Shown here: positions 40,223 through 48,891 of the stretch, in pieces
How positions within the stretch are numbered: position 1 is the stretch's first letter
Layout: every line of letters starts with the position of its first letter
DNA from: Tepidimonas alkaliphilus
GTDB taxonomy: Bacteria > Pseudomonadota > Gammaproteobacteria > Burkholderiales > Burkholderiaceae_C
Reading direction: 5' to 3'
DNA: 64,000 nucleotides
Assembly (NCBI RefSeq): GCF_007556595.1
Contig: NZ_VJNB01000001.1
Coordinates: 124,001-188,000, forward strand
The notes under the pieces: generated by a model
What the model was told of the DNA's origin: nothing
The model's database searches: none
What the model saw: only the letters and a program-made list of their open reading frames with translations
Program-made: the position numbers and the translations under genes

Positions 40223-41155
40223 TCACGCATGCTCCTCGGCCGGCAAGCGTGGCGCGGCGCGCTGGCGCAGAAACGTGGCCGCCGCGCCACTGGCCACGAT
40301 CAGCCCGATGCCGATCCAGCCGCTGGCCGGCAGCCGGTCGTCGAACAGCAGCAACCCATACAGCGCCGCAAACGCGATGCCGAAGTATTGCAGGTTGGCC
40401 GCCAAAAGCGTTGCGCCACTGGCGTAAGCGCGCGTCATGCACAGTTGCCCGAGCATCGCCAGCAGTCCGATTGGCAGCAGCCACAGCGCCTCCTCGCGCA
40501 GCAGGGGGCTGGCGCCCAGCGCGAGCGTGCCTGCAAAGCCCACCACCGCAGCGGCCACCGAGAACCAAAACACCGTGCGCGTTTCGGGCTCGCCTGCGCG
40601 CGCCAGCGCCGCCACCTGCAGGTAGGCCAGCGCGGCGCTCAACCCCGACAGCAGACCACTCAAGCCTCCCCAAGCCGCCGCGCCGTCGAAGGTGGGACGC
40701 AGCACCAGCACGACGCCGCCAAAGCCGACCAACACCGTGATCATCAGCGGCGCTTGATGGCGCAGCGGCTGCCCCTGGCGTTGCAGCAGCACGGCGCCGC
40801 CGACCAAAAAAGCCGCCACCCAGATGCTGCTCATGTAGTTGAGCGTCATGGCAGTGGGCAGCGGCAGCACCGCGATGGCGTAAAACCAACTCAGCAGCGA
40901 GACCGTGCCCACGAGGCTGCGCCATAGATGCATGGCCGGCACCCGCGTGGCCAGCGACACGCCGCGCCAGCGCGCCAGCAGGGCCAAAACCAGCGCGCCG
41001 ATCGCGCCGCGGTAGCCCACGATTTCCAGCGTGTGGAAATAGGGCGCGGCCATCTTGATGCACACGCCCATGGAGGCAAAAAAACCCGCACCGGCCACCA
41101 TCCACAGCGCCTGCGAGGTCGATGCTGGCGCTGCCTGAGGGGTGGCGGCTGACAC
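40223..41155 (-). CDS. DMT superfamily transporter, EamA family
   Basis: 310 residues with ten predicted membrane helices in two EamA repeats; typical stretches include GYRGAIGALVLALLARWR, LPTAMTLNYMSSIWVAAFLV and the C-terminal RAYASGATLLAANLQYFGIAFAALYG. Such proteins export or import small metabolites; the substrate is unknown. 27 bases downstream of the Rieske oxygenase and directly upstream of the sulfurtransferase, suggesting co-transcription. Confidence 0.9.
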   Translation of the reverse strand: MSAATPQAAPASTSQALWMVAGAGFFASMGVCIKMAAPYFHTLEIVGYRGAIGALVLALLARWRGVSLATRVPAMHLWRSLVGTVSLLSWFYAIAVLPLPTAMTLNYMSSIWVAAFLVGGAVLLQRQGQPLRHQAPLMITVLVGFGGVVLVLRPTFDGAAAWGGLSGLLSGLSAALAYLQVAALARAGEPETRTVFWFSVAAAVVGFAGTLALGASPLLREEALWLLPIGLLAMLGQLCMTRAYASGATLLAANLQYFGIAFAALYGLLLFDDRLPASGWIGIGLIVASGAAATFLRQRAAPRLPAEEHA

Positions 41156-41182
41156 CGGGGTCGGTTGGACAGTGGCCAGAGC

Positions 41183-42349
41183 TCAAACCTCGAAGTGGCC
41201 TTGCGCTGGCAGTCCCATCTTGGCCCGATACCACTCGTGAAAGTGCTGCATGCCGTCTTCCATCGGGCTTTGGTAGGGCCCCACTTCGCTGGTGCCGCGC
41301 TGCAGCAGCGCTTTGCGCCCGGCGTCCATGCGCTCGGCGATCTCGTCGTCCTCGGCGGCGGTTTCCATGTAAGCGGCGCGCTGCGCCTCCATGAATTCCG
41401 GCTCGAACGCGGCGATCTCTTCGGGGTAATAAAACTCCACCAGGTTGAGCGTCTTGTCCACGGCGATCGGGTGCAGGGTGGAGATCACCAGCACGTGCGG
41501 ATACCACTCCACCATGATGTGCGGGTAGTAGGTCAGCCATACTGCACCGTGCTGCGGTAGGCGACCCTCGCGGTGGCGCATCAGCACCTCGTGCCAGCGC
41601 TGATACACCGGGCTGCCGGCTTTGGCGGCGAGGTTCTGCACCCCCACCGTCTGCACCGAGTATTCCCTGGCGAACTGCCAGCGCAGGTCGTCGCAGGTGA
41701 CGAAGTTGCCCAGCCCCGGGTGGAACGGCACGACGTGGTAGTCCTCCAGATAGACCTCGATGAAGGTCTTCCAGTTGTAGTGGCACTCGTGCAGTTCGAC
41801 GTGGCCGAGCACCATGCCGTCGAAGTTGAACGCGTCGCCCACCGCCATGCCGGCGAGATCTGCGGCGATGTCGCGCCCGTTGTCCTCGAACAGCAGGCCG
41901 TTCCACTCGCGCAGCTGCCAGCGCTGCAGGTTCAGGCACGGATCCTGCGCGAAGTGCGGCGCGCCGACCAGCGTGCCGATTTCGGCCATGCCGCGCTGGC
42001 CGCCGCTGTAGGTCCAGCGGTGCAGCGGGCAGACGATGTGGCCGCCGGCGTGCGCCTTGCCTTCGCTGGCCAGGTTGCCGCGGCCCTTGAGCATCACCGC
42101 CTGGCGGTGGCGGCAGACGTTGCTGATGAGCTCCACGCCGCGCTCGGTACGCACCAGCGCGCGGCCCTCGCCCTCCTGCGGCAGCGCGAAGTAGTCGCCG
42201 GGGTTTGGCACCGCGTTGGCATGCCCCACGTAGCGGGGCCCGGACTGAAAGATGGTCTCCAGCTCGCGCTGGAACAGCGCCTCATCGAAATAGACGGAGA
42301 CCGGCAGCTGGCTGCGTGCCTGCTGCGTCGTTAGGCTCAAGTCCGACAT
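41183..42349 (-). CDS. Rieske non-heme iron oxygenase, alpha subunit
   Basis: 388 residues from ATG 42349 (MSDLSLTTQQ). The Rieske [2Fe-2S] ligands are Cys79-His81 (CRHR) and Cys107-His110 (CPLH). The catalytic domain has the mononuclear iron motif EDYHVVPFH, with His205 and His210. The family covers aromatic ring hydroxylases and N- or O-demethylases; no beta subunit, ferredoxin or reductase gene is nearby, so electrons must come from elsewhere. Substrate unknown. A long hairpin lies between it and the histidine kinase gene upstream. Confidence 0.9.
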   Translation of the reverse strand: MSDLSLTTQQARSQLPVSVYFDEALFQRELETIFQSGPRYVGHANAVPNPGDYFALPQEGEGRALVRTERGVELISNVCRHRQAVMLKGRGNLASEGKAHAGGHIVCPLHRWTYSGGQRGMAEIGTLVGAPHFAQDPCLNLQRWQLREWNGLLFEDNGRDIAADLAGMAVGDAFNFDGMVLGHVELHECHYNWKTFIEVYLEDYHVVPFHPGLGNFVTCDDLRWQFAREYSVQTVGVQNLAAKAGSPVYQRWHEVLMRHREGRLPQHGAVWLTYYPHIMVEWYPHVLVISTLHPIAVDKTLNLVEFYYPEEIAAFEPEFMEAQRAAYMETAAEDDEIAERMDAGRKALLQRGTSEVGPYQSPMEDGMQHFHEWYRAKMGLPAQGHFEV

Positions 42350-42465
42350 GATGCACAGACCTCGACTCGATCCCGCCGCCAGGCGGGGTTGCGCGCACCG
42401 CGCCGCCACGATGCGCCAACTAGGGAACGATAGGGTGAGCGGCACCTCCTGGTTTGCAAAGCATT

Positions 42466-42504
42466 GCCCCCGCGAGCAAGGCTAACCACCTTGTGCGCGG
42501 GGGC
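42466..42504. other. Strong hairpin between the histidine kinase and Rieske genes
   Basis: Outer stem GCCCCCGCG/CGCGGGGGC (9 bp, perfect), a 2x2 internal loop, inner stem CAAGG/CCTTG and a 7-nt loop, 39 nt in all. It begins 10 bases after the kinase stop codon. There is no T-run on the minus strand, so it is a poor intrinsic terminator; it may protect the 3' end of the kinase operon mRNA or belong to the Rieske leader. Confidence 0.6.
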
Positions 42505-42514
42505 ATCAGGGATT

Positions 42515-44920
42515 TTACCGAGGGTGAGGGCGCCCGGCAAGCGCTTGTGGTGCAGGCGCGGCGTGATCGGCTTCGGTTGGCGCAACGCGCGGGGCGCGCA
42601 CGGTAAAGCGCGCGCCTTGGCCGAGGGCGCTGTCCACCTCGATGCTGCCGCCCAGCACCCGCTCCACGATGTTGTGCACGATGTGCATGCCCAGGCCGCT
42701 GCCGCCTTGGCCGAGTTTGGTGGTGAAAAACGGCTCGAAGATGCGGCGGCGCACTTCCTCGGTCATGCCGCGGCCGTCGTCGCTGACGCGCAGCCACCAA
42801 TGGGTGGCGTCGGCGCCGGCTTCGATGGCGATGCGCCCGTGCGGCAGCCCTTCCAGTCCGTGCAGCAAAGCGTTTTGAATGAGGTTGGTCAGCACTTGGC
42901 CCAACGGGCCGGGGTAACTGTCCAGCTCGATGCCGCTGGGCACGTGGACGGCCACCTCCACCGGGGCATGCTTGAGCTGCGGGTGCAGCGTCAGCAAGAT
43001 TTCCTGCACCACCTCATCCAGGGTGAAGCGGCGCCGCTGCGAGCTGGTTTGGTCAACCGCCACTTGTTTGAAGCTGGTGACCAGCTCGGCGGCGCGCTGC
43101 AAGTTGTGCTCCGCAATCGACGAGCCGGTGCGCGTCTGCTCGAGAAGCGTTTGCAAGTCGCTGCGCCGCAGCCCCTGCTGCAGTTTGGCCTCGAAGGCGC
43201 GCAGGTGCTCCAGCAGCGTCGAAAGCGCCATGCGCGCGTTGCCGATCGGGGTGTTGAGCTCGTGGGCCACGCCGGCCACGAGGCTGCCCAGCGCGGCCAG
43301 TTTTTCCGATTGCACCAACTGCTGCTGGGCTGCGCGCAGTTCATGCAGAGTTTGCTGCAGTTCGCGGTTGGTGAGTTCCAGGTGCTGCGTGCGTTCCTGC
43401 ACCTTGTGTTCCAACTCGCGGTTGAGGGCGCGCAGCTGCTCCTCCAGTTGCTTCTGCGCAGTGATGTCCACGTCCATGCAGACAAACCAGTGGCGGCTGT
43501 CGCCGTCGCCCGGAATGGCAAAGAGCGTGGACAGCACCCAAAGCGTTCGCCCCTGCGCGTCGGTGAGCTGGCTCTCAAACGGGCCGGCGTAGCCCCCGCT
43601 TGCGTCGAGCTGCGCCAGCAGTTCCATGAAAGCTTGGTGTTGCGCTTCGCCGTAATAAAGCTCGCGCGGCGTGCGCTGCAGCGCTTGCGCTTTGGGGATG
43701 CCCAACAGCCGCTCCGTGGCGGGGTTCCAATCCAGCACCCGGCCTTGGGCGTCATACACCTGGATCAGCACGCGCGGGGTGGTTTCGATGATGCCGCGCA
43801 GGCGCTCCTCGCGTTTTTCGATTTGCGCGGCCATGTCGGCGATGGCTTGGTCGAGCTGGGCGACGTCGCGGCTGGCCTGGCGGCGCAGCAAGTCGCGGCG
43901 GCGTTCGTAGCGCCCCTGGGCGATGCTTTGCGCGACGTCGATCAAGTCGTGCAGCTCGCGGCCCATTTTGCGGGCCGCCCAGGTCATCAGCAGCAGGCCG
44001 GTGGCGGTGCCGGCCAGAATCGTCAGGCCAAAGATCAGCCAGGCGGCGCGCACCGGCTCTTCGGCGATGTCGTAGCGGTTGCCCAAAAACAAGATCCACT
44101 GCGGGTTGGGCAAGCGCAGCGCCTGCCCGATGTAGCGCTGGCCGTGGTAGTCCAGCGTGCCATACCAAGCGCCGGTGCTTTGGATGCGCTGCAACGTTTC
44201 CAATGAGAAAAACGTTTTGCGCTGCAGCCGGTCTTGTGGGCGGGGCGACTCGATGGTCAGCCCTGTCACGTCGGTGACCAGCAGCAGCTGGGCGCCGCCG
44301 TGCTGGGCGTCGCGTTGGCGGTGGCGTTCAAAAGCGCTTAAGTGCTGCAGCCCAAGTTCGATGACCAGCCAGCCCCCGCCGCTGGGCAAGCTGTAGGCGA
44401 TGACGGGCTTTTGCGTCAGCGGCGATAGGTAGAGGTCGCTCCAAGCCGCTTGCCGGGTGGGCAGCGTGCGGCGTAGCGCTTCGGTTTGGCTGAAGTCAAA
44501 GCCGCGCTCCAAATAAAGATCGTGATGGCGGCGCGCGCGCGGATCCTGAAACAGCAGGTAGTCTTGCACCACGCCGTTGGCATCGGTCAGGATGATCGCT
44601 TCGGCCAGTGGCAGCCCATGCTCAAAAAATGGCAGCTGCACGCGCTGGCGTTCTTGCTGCGGTCGCTCAACCAGCAAGGCTGCCAGCGTAGCGGCAACCT
44701 GCTCGATGGTGCGCAGCTCGCTTTGCAACAGCGTGGCAATGTCGTCGGCTTGGCGCTCGATAGCCTCTTGCTCGTTAAGCCGCAGCTGCGGCAGCCGCCA
44801 CACCAGCATCAGCGCGGTTACCACCGCCGCGCTGGCCAGCGCCACCGCGATGAAAACAATCAGCATCAGACGCGGCAGCGACAGCCGCGTCCACAGGCGG
44901 GTCCAAACTGGCGCCGACAT
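42515..44920 (-). CDS. Membrane sensor histidine kinase with PAS domain
   Basis: 801 residues from ATG 44920. Membrane helices at about 17-40 and 291-315 enclose a periplasmic sensor region of about 250 residues (cache-like, by size and position). Then a HAMP-like linker, a PAS domain (about 372-490), a coiled coil (488-540), the phospho-acceptor His553 in GVAHELNTPIGN, and an ATPase domain with NLIQNALLHGL, DDGRGM and GSGLGMHIV. No receiver domain is attached, so it should pass phosphate to the regulator encoded at the start of the operon. 16 bases after the substrate-binding protein gene. Confidence 0.93.
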   Translation of the reverse strand: MSAPVWTRLWTRLSLPRLMLIVFIAVALASAAVVTALMLVWRLPQLRLNEQEAIERQADDIATLLQSELRTIEQVAATLAALLVERPQQERQRVQLPFFEHGLPLAEAIILTDANGVVQDYLLFQDPRARRHHDLYLERGFDFSQTEALRRTLPTRQAAWSDLYLSPLTQKPVIAYSLPSGGGWLVIELGLQHLSAFERHRQRDAQHGGAQLLLVTDVTGLTIESPRPQDRLQRKTFFSLETLQRIQSTGAWYGTLDYHGQRYIGQALRLPNPQWILFLGNRYDIAEEPVRAAWLIFGLTILAGTATGLLLMTWAARKMGRELHDLIDVAQSIAQGRYERRRDLLRRQASRDVAQLDQAIADMAAQIEKREERLRGIIETTPRVLIQVYDAQGRVLDWNPATERLLGIPKAQALQRTPRELYYGEAQHQAFMELLAQLDASGGYAGPFESQLTDAQGRTLWVLSTLFAIPGDGDSRHWFVCMDVDITAQKQLEEQLRALNRELEHKVQERTQHLELTNRELQQTLHELRAAQQQLVQSEKLAALGSLVAGVAHELNTPIGNARMALSTLLEHLRAFEAKLQQGLRRSDLQTLLEQTRTGSSIAEHNLQRAAELVTSFKQVAVDQTSSQRRRFTLDEVVQEILLTLHPQLKHAPVEVAVHVPSGIELDSYPGPLGQVLTNLIQNALLHGLEGLPHGRIAIEAGADATHWWLRVSDDGRGMTEEVRRRIFEPFFTTKLGQGGSGLGMHIVHNIVERVLGGSIEVDSALGQGARFTVRAPRVAPTEADHAAPAPQALAGRPHPR

Positions 44921-44936
44921 CGACAAGCCGTTTTCG

Positions 44937-46067
44937 TCAGGCCAAGCGCCGCAGCGCGCCTTCCGCGATGGTACAAAGAACCATGGGGCGTTGGCAGTCG
45001 CCAAAGGCATCGAAGCGAATCATGCTTTGCAGTCCTTCAAAGGTTTGCAAACGCAAGAGGGTGTTTTTAAGCGACTCGGCGGGGCGCTGGGCGCGCAGGG
45101 CGCTCAGCAGGGTGAAGGCCGCGTCGTAGCTGCGCACGTCGTTGGCCATGGGCTCGCGGCGATAGATGCGCAGGAAACGTTCGCGAAACTGGCGGTAGCG
45201 TTCGCCCGGGTGGCCCGGGTCAAAGTCTCCCACCAGCCACACGCCCTCGGCGCCGCGGCCGCCCCATTGCAGCAACACTTCCGGGCTGACCCAGTCGGTG
45301 ACCATCAGCTGAGCGGACCAGCGGCGCTTCAGCCGCTGCTGCGCCAGGTAGGCCGCATCGATGGAGGGGGTGACCAGCACGATCAGCTCGGGCCGCAGTT
45401 GCTCGATGCGGTCGGGCAATTGCTGCAGCCGTAGGCCCTGATGCGCGTGGTAAGCCAGCGTGCAGACATCGGCTCGCGGGTGATGGCTGAGGTAGTCGGC
45501 GCGAAAGTGCGTCTCCCAGCTTTCGGCAAACACCGGGTTGCGGTCGCTGCGCACGATGCAGACCCTTTTAGCGGGGCGTGGTTGCAGGGCGGCAAAGCGC
45601 GCCGCTTGCAGCGCGTCGGCGCGCGTGGAGGAGCAGGTGCGAAAAAACCAATCGTCGCGGTGACCCAGCACCTCCGCAGTGGCGGTGGCCGACATGGTCA
45701 GCAGCTTCAGTTCCTCGGCCCAAGGCAGCCAGTGCAGCGCCAAGGTGCTGGTGGCAGGGCCCAGCAGCGCCACCGGTTGCTCCTGCGCGATGCGCGCAGC
45801 CAGCGCCGGCAAAGAGCTGAGGTCATCCTGGTCGTCGTATTCCAACCATTCCACTTCAGGTTGCGGCGGCGGCAGATCTTGCAAGGCCATCCATGCGGCA
45901 TGGCGTTGCGCCAAGCCCGCATCGGCGTTGGGGCCGGAGAAGGTGTTGAGGATTCCAATGCGCCAGCGCGGCACCGAGCGCGGGCAGCCCGCTAGCAAGG
46001 CCGCTGCGCCGCCACCCAGCAGGAAGCGGCGCCGGCTCACGCGGGGCGGGGCGGTCCGTCTGGCCAT
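44937..46067 (-). CDS. Periplasmic substrate-binding lipoprotein (ABC-type, Leu/Ile/Val-binding fold)
   Basis: 376 residues from ATG 46067. The N-terminus has a twin-arginine-like SRRRFLLGG followed by AAALLAGC, so export and lipidation at the lipobox Cys are likely. The mature part begins RIGILNTFSGPNADAGLAQR and shows the type I periplasmic-binding fold (QEQPVALLGPATSTLALHWL, FFRTCSSTRADALQAA). No ABC permease or ATPase gene is present. It lies between a response regulator and a membrane histidine kinase, so it is probably a ligand receptor for that kinase rather than an uptake protein. Confidence 0.88.
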   Translation of the reverse strand: MARRTAPPRVSRRRFLLGGGAAALLAGCPRSVPRWRIGILNTFSGPNADAGLAQRHAAWMALQDLPPPQPEVEWLEYDDQDDLSSLPALAARIAQEQPVALLGPATSTLALHWLPWAEELKLLTMSATATAEVLGHRDDWFFRTCSSTRADALQAARFAALQPRPAKRVCIVRSDRNPVFAESWETHFRADYLSHHPRADVCTLAYHAHQGLRLQQLPDRIEQLRPELIVLVTPSIDAAYLAQQRLKRRWSAQLMVTDWVSPEVLLQWGGRGAEGVWLVGDFDPGHPGERYRQFRERFLRIYRREPMANDVRSYDAAFTLLSALRAQRPAESLKNTLLRLQTFEGLQSMIRFDAFGDCQRPMVLCTIAEGALRRLA

Positions 46068-46095
46068 CTTGGCCCCCCAAGCAGGTAGGGGTGAA

Positions 46096-48390
46096 CTAAT
46101 TCGCGCTGCGAGCCTGGCGGGTGATGTGTTCGGCGCACCAGGCGTGCAGATCCGCGGCGGGCATGGGCCGCGCGATGGCCCAGCCCTGGCCTTCGTGGCA
46201 GCCCATGGTCTGCAAGCGCGCCAGCACCGCTTCGTCTTCGATGCCTTCAGCGGTGACCCGCAGTTGCAAATGGTCGGCCAGCTGCACGATGGTTTCAACA
46301 ATGCGCTCGCACGACCGGCTCTGCAGCATGCGTTGAATGAAAGAGCGATCGATCTTCAGCCCGTCGATGGGCAGCTCCTGCAGCCGCTGCAGGTTGGAGT
46401 AGCCGGTGCCAAAGTCATCGATGACGATCGACAAGCCCAGCTTTCGCAGCGCCTGCAGCACCGGCAGGGTTTGCAAATGATCGGGCAGTCCCACCGTTTC
46501 GGTGATTTCAAGCTCCAACGCCTGAGCCGGCATCCCATGCTGTTGCAGCGCGTCGGCCACCTCATCGACTAACGCGGGGCGGCGCAACTGAATCGGCGAG
46601 AGGTTGATCGCCACGCGCGGCAGCGGGCAGCCCTGCGCTTGCAGCCACGCCCAGTCGCGGCAAGCCCGTTGGATGACCCACGAGCCGATGGCTTCGATCA
46701 AGCCGGATTGCTCGGCCAGCGGGATAAATTGATCCGGCCCGACGGCCAGCCCCTGTGGATGACGCCAGCGCAGCAGCGCCTCAGCCCCAACCAGGCGCCG
46801 CCCGTCCAGTGCCAGCTGCGGTTGATAGGCCAGATAGAGCTCGCCGTCGGCCAGCGCATGGTGCAGCTGCTCCAGCAGCTGGGTGCGCTGACGGGTGTCA
46901 TGGCTCATGGCGGGGTCGTAGCGCAGCGCCGAGCCACGGTGATGGGTTTTCGCGGTTTTCAGCGCGGTGGCCGCGTTGCGCAGCGTATCGGCTCCGCTGC
47001 GGCCAAAATCGTGGCCTTCGCACCAGGCCATGGTCGTCTGGATTTTGAACGGTTGCTGGCGAACTTGCAGCGGGCGCTGCACGGCCTGGCGCAACGCCTG
47101 CAGCCACGTGCAGGGCGAAGGCCCCAACACCGCCAGGGTGTCGGAGCCCACGCGCGCAACCTCCATGGCTTCGTGGGCCTGGGGCGCGCTGCGGGCAAAC
47201 TCGTGCAGCCGCGCCGCCAGCGCGCGCAGCACATCGTCGCCGAATTCGGCGCCCATACATTCGTTGATGCCGCTGAAGCGGTCGATATCCAACAGCGCCA
47301 GCGCGTGCGCCGACGCTTGGCCTCGGGCGATCAAGTCCTGCAGTTTTTGCTCCAGCCAGGTGCGGTTGTGCGCTCCCACCCGCGGGTCGTGGTAGGCCAG
47401 CTCGCGCAGCCGCTCGATCAGGTTGAGGTTGCGCAGGTAGGCGCTTAGGTTGAGGCAAAAAACATCAATTAGGCGCTGCGTGTCGGGGTCCAGGTGGTGC
47501 GCCATCGGCAGGTACACCGCCATGTCAACCTGATCATCCCCCGCGACGAACAGCACCGTCTCCTGCGGCAGAAAGAGGCTGCGCCGTTGACGCAGCGCTT
47601 CCAGCAAGTGCTGCGTCGATGGGTGGCCGCGCAGCGCTTCCAGGGGCTGCCCGATCAGATGGGCATACATGCCCGCAGCGGCCAAGATCAAGCAGGGCTG
47701 GCCGTCATCGGGGTGATGGGCGCAGACCAAGCCTTCCGGATCGACGTCGAGCAACGCGGCCAGCTGCGTGAGCACGCCGTCGGCAAACGCCTGCAGCCCG
47801 CGGCGCTCCAACAAGTCCGCCGAGGCGTCAATGATGCGCTGCAAGCCCAAACGGTGCGTCTCGATGCTGCGGATTTGCTGATACGAGCGCACCGCAGAGG
47901 TGATGGCGGCCAACAGGCGCGGTCGCGTCAGCTCAGATTTCGACTTGTAATCGTTGATGTCGTAGCGCTCCAGCGTCTGTTGCTCAGGAGCGTAGCCGGG
48001 CTGGCCAGTGCGCAGGATGATGCGCGTGGCGTGCATGCCGAGCTGCTGGCGGATGAAGGGCACCAGCTGCAGACCGGCGTCGGCGGTTTCCATCACCACA
48101 TCCAGCAGCACCACCGCGATGTCGCGTTCGCGCTGCAAAATGTCACGCGCCTGCGCCGCGCTGTAGGCGTGCAGCAGTTGCACCATGCGGCCCAGCACTT
48201 CGGTGTATTCGAGCGCGAACACCGTGGCGGTGTGCACATCCTCGTCGTCATCCACCACCAGGACGCGCCAGATTGACCGATCGGCTCTTGAGAGCTCGTC
48301 AGGCCCATCGTCGAGAAATTCGACAGGCCGATCATCCGCGGGCGCTGGGGGCACGGTCGCAGTCATGGTGGCGTTGTCATCGCGAAGCAT
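46096..48390 (-). CDS. Response regulator: REC-DUF3369-degenerate GGDEF-EAL
   Basis: 764 residues from ATG 48390; ATG 48366 is an alternative. The receiver domain has acidic residues 47-49 (VVDDDED), phospho-acceptor Asp97 (VVLLDVVM) and the Lys in NDYKSKSEL. A DUF3369 region (about 185-320) follows. The GGDEF motif is degenerate, RVGSDTL (415-419 GSDTL), so cyclase activity is unlikely. The EAL domain looks active: E537-A538-L539, INLSPIQL, EITETVG, IDDFGTGYSN, LKIDRSFIQ and AEGIED. Predicted output: c-di-GMP hydrolysis controlled by phosphorylation. First gene of a three-gene operon. Confidence 0.92.
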   Translation of the reverse strand: MLRDDNATMTATVPPAPADDRPVEFLDDGPDELSRADRSIWRVLVVDDDEDVHTATVFALEYTEVLGRMVQLLHAYSAAQARDILQRERDIAVVLLDVVMETADAGLQLVPFIRQQLGMHATRIILRTGQPGYAPEQQTLERYDINDYKSKSELTRPRLLAAITSAVRSYQQIRSIETHRLGLQRIIDASADLLERRGLQAFADGVLTQLAALLDVDPEGLVCAHHPDDGQPCLILAAAGMYAHLIGQPLEALRGHPSTQHLLEALRQRRSLFLPQETVLFVAGDDQVDMAVYLPMAHHLDPDTQRLIDVFCLNLSAYLRNLNLIERLRELAYHDPRVGAHNRTWLEQKLQDLIARGQASAHALALLDIDRFSGINECMGAEFGDDVLRALAARLHEFARSAPQAHEAMEVARVGSDTLAVLGPSPCTWLQALRQAVQRPLQVRQQPFKIQTTMAWCEGHDFGRSGADTLRNAATALKTAKTHHRGSALRYDPAMSHDTRQRTQLLEQLHHALADGELYLAYQPQLALDGRRLVGAEALLRWRHPQGLAVGPDQFIPLAEQSGLIEAIGSWVIQRACRDWAWLQAQGCPLPRVAINLSPIQLRRPALVDEVADALQQHGMPAQALELEITETVGLPDHLQTLPVLQALRKLGLSIVIDDFGTGYSNLQRLQELPIDGLKIDRSFIQRMLQSRSCERIVETIVQLADHLQLRVTAEGIEDEAVLARLQTMGCHEGQGWAIARPMPAADLHAWCAEHITRQARSAN

Positions 48391-48547
48391 CGGAGAAGTG
48401 GCCTTCAACCTTAACACGGTGGTTTGCTAACCGACAAGCGTGCGCCGACGCAACGCCTCGGCGGCGTTGCGCGGGCGTTGAAACGCGAACGTTCGTCCTG
48501 TGCAAGGGGGCGTTTTCCCCGCGGCGGCGGTGTCGGTTCGCCCCCAC

Positions 48548-48553
48548 TAGAAT
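48548..48553 (+). promoter_or_regulatory. Candidate -10 element (TAGAAT) upstream of xseB-ispA-dxs
   Basis: TAGAAT lies 80 bases before the xseB ATG, in the 243-base gap shared with the divergent response regulator. No convincing -35 box. The same gap holds a 10-bp palindrome CGAACGTTCG at 48486-48495. Confidence 0.35.
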
Positions 48554-48633
48554 CACAAGCATCTCGTGTGCGTCACCGCCGGACTTCCAATTCGGAAATG
48601 ACGCGCAGCATCTGACAAAACTGTGGCATTTCC

Positions 48634-48891
48634 ATGACGCTTACCCCTCATCCAGCGGCGCCCCAGCATGACCCGTCGGCTGCGCCGGCGAGCTACGAGG
48701 CGGCGGTGCAAGAGCTCGAATCCCTGCTTGCGCGTCTGGAGTCCGGTCAAATGCCGCTTGACGATTTGCTGGGGGCGTACCAGCGGGCGGCGCAGTTGCT
48801 CGATTGGTGCCGCCAGCGGCTGGATGCCGTCGAGCAGCAAATTCGCCTGATCGATGCGCAAGGCGAGCGGCCTTGGGAAGGCGACGCATGA
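48634..48891 (+). CDS. xseB: Exodeoxyribonuclease VII small subunit
   Basis: Small subunit of the single-strand-specific exonuclease VII. 85 residues; the core [33 protein letters not shown] and [12 protein letters not shown] form the two-helix coiled coil typical of XseB. The first 18 residues are Pro/Ala-rich and variable. The stop overlaps the ispA start. xseA is not in the window. Confidence 0.95.
   Translation: MTLTPHPAAPQHDPSAAPASYEAAVQELESLLARLESGQMPLDDLLGAYQRAAQLLDWCRQRLDAVEQQIRLIDAQGERPWEGDA

Noticed and set aside
42350-42514. Riboswitch upstream of the Rieske gene
   Set aside because: The hairpin lacks the conserved core of TPP, SAM, cobalamin, glycine or other classes I can recognise.
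48486-48495. 10-bp palindrome CGAACGTTCG in the gap between the response regulator and xseB
   Set aside because: Short, no second copy seen nearby and no regulator adjacent; noted only as a possible operator.
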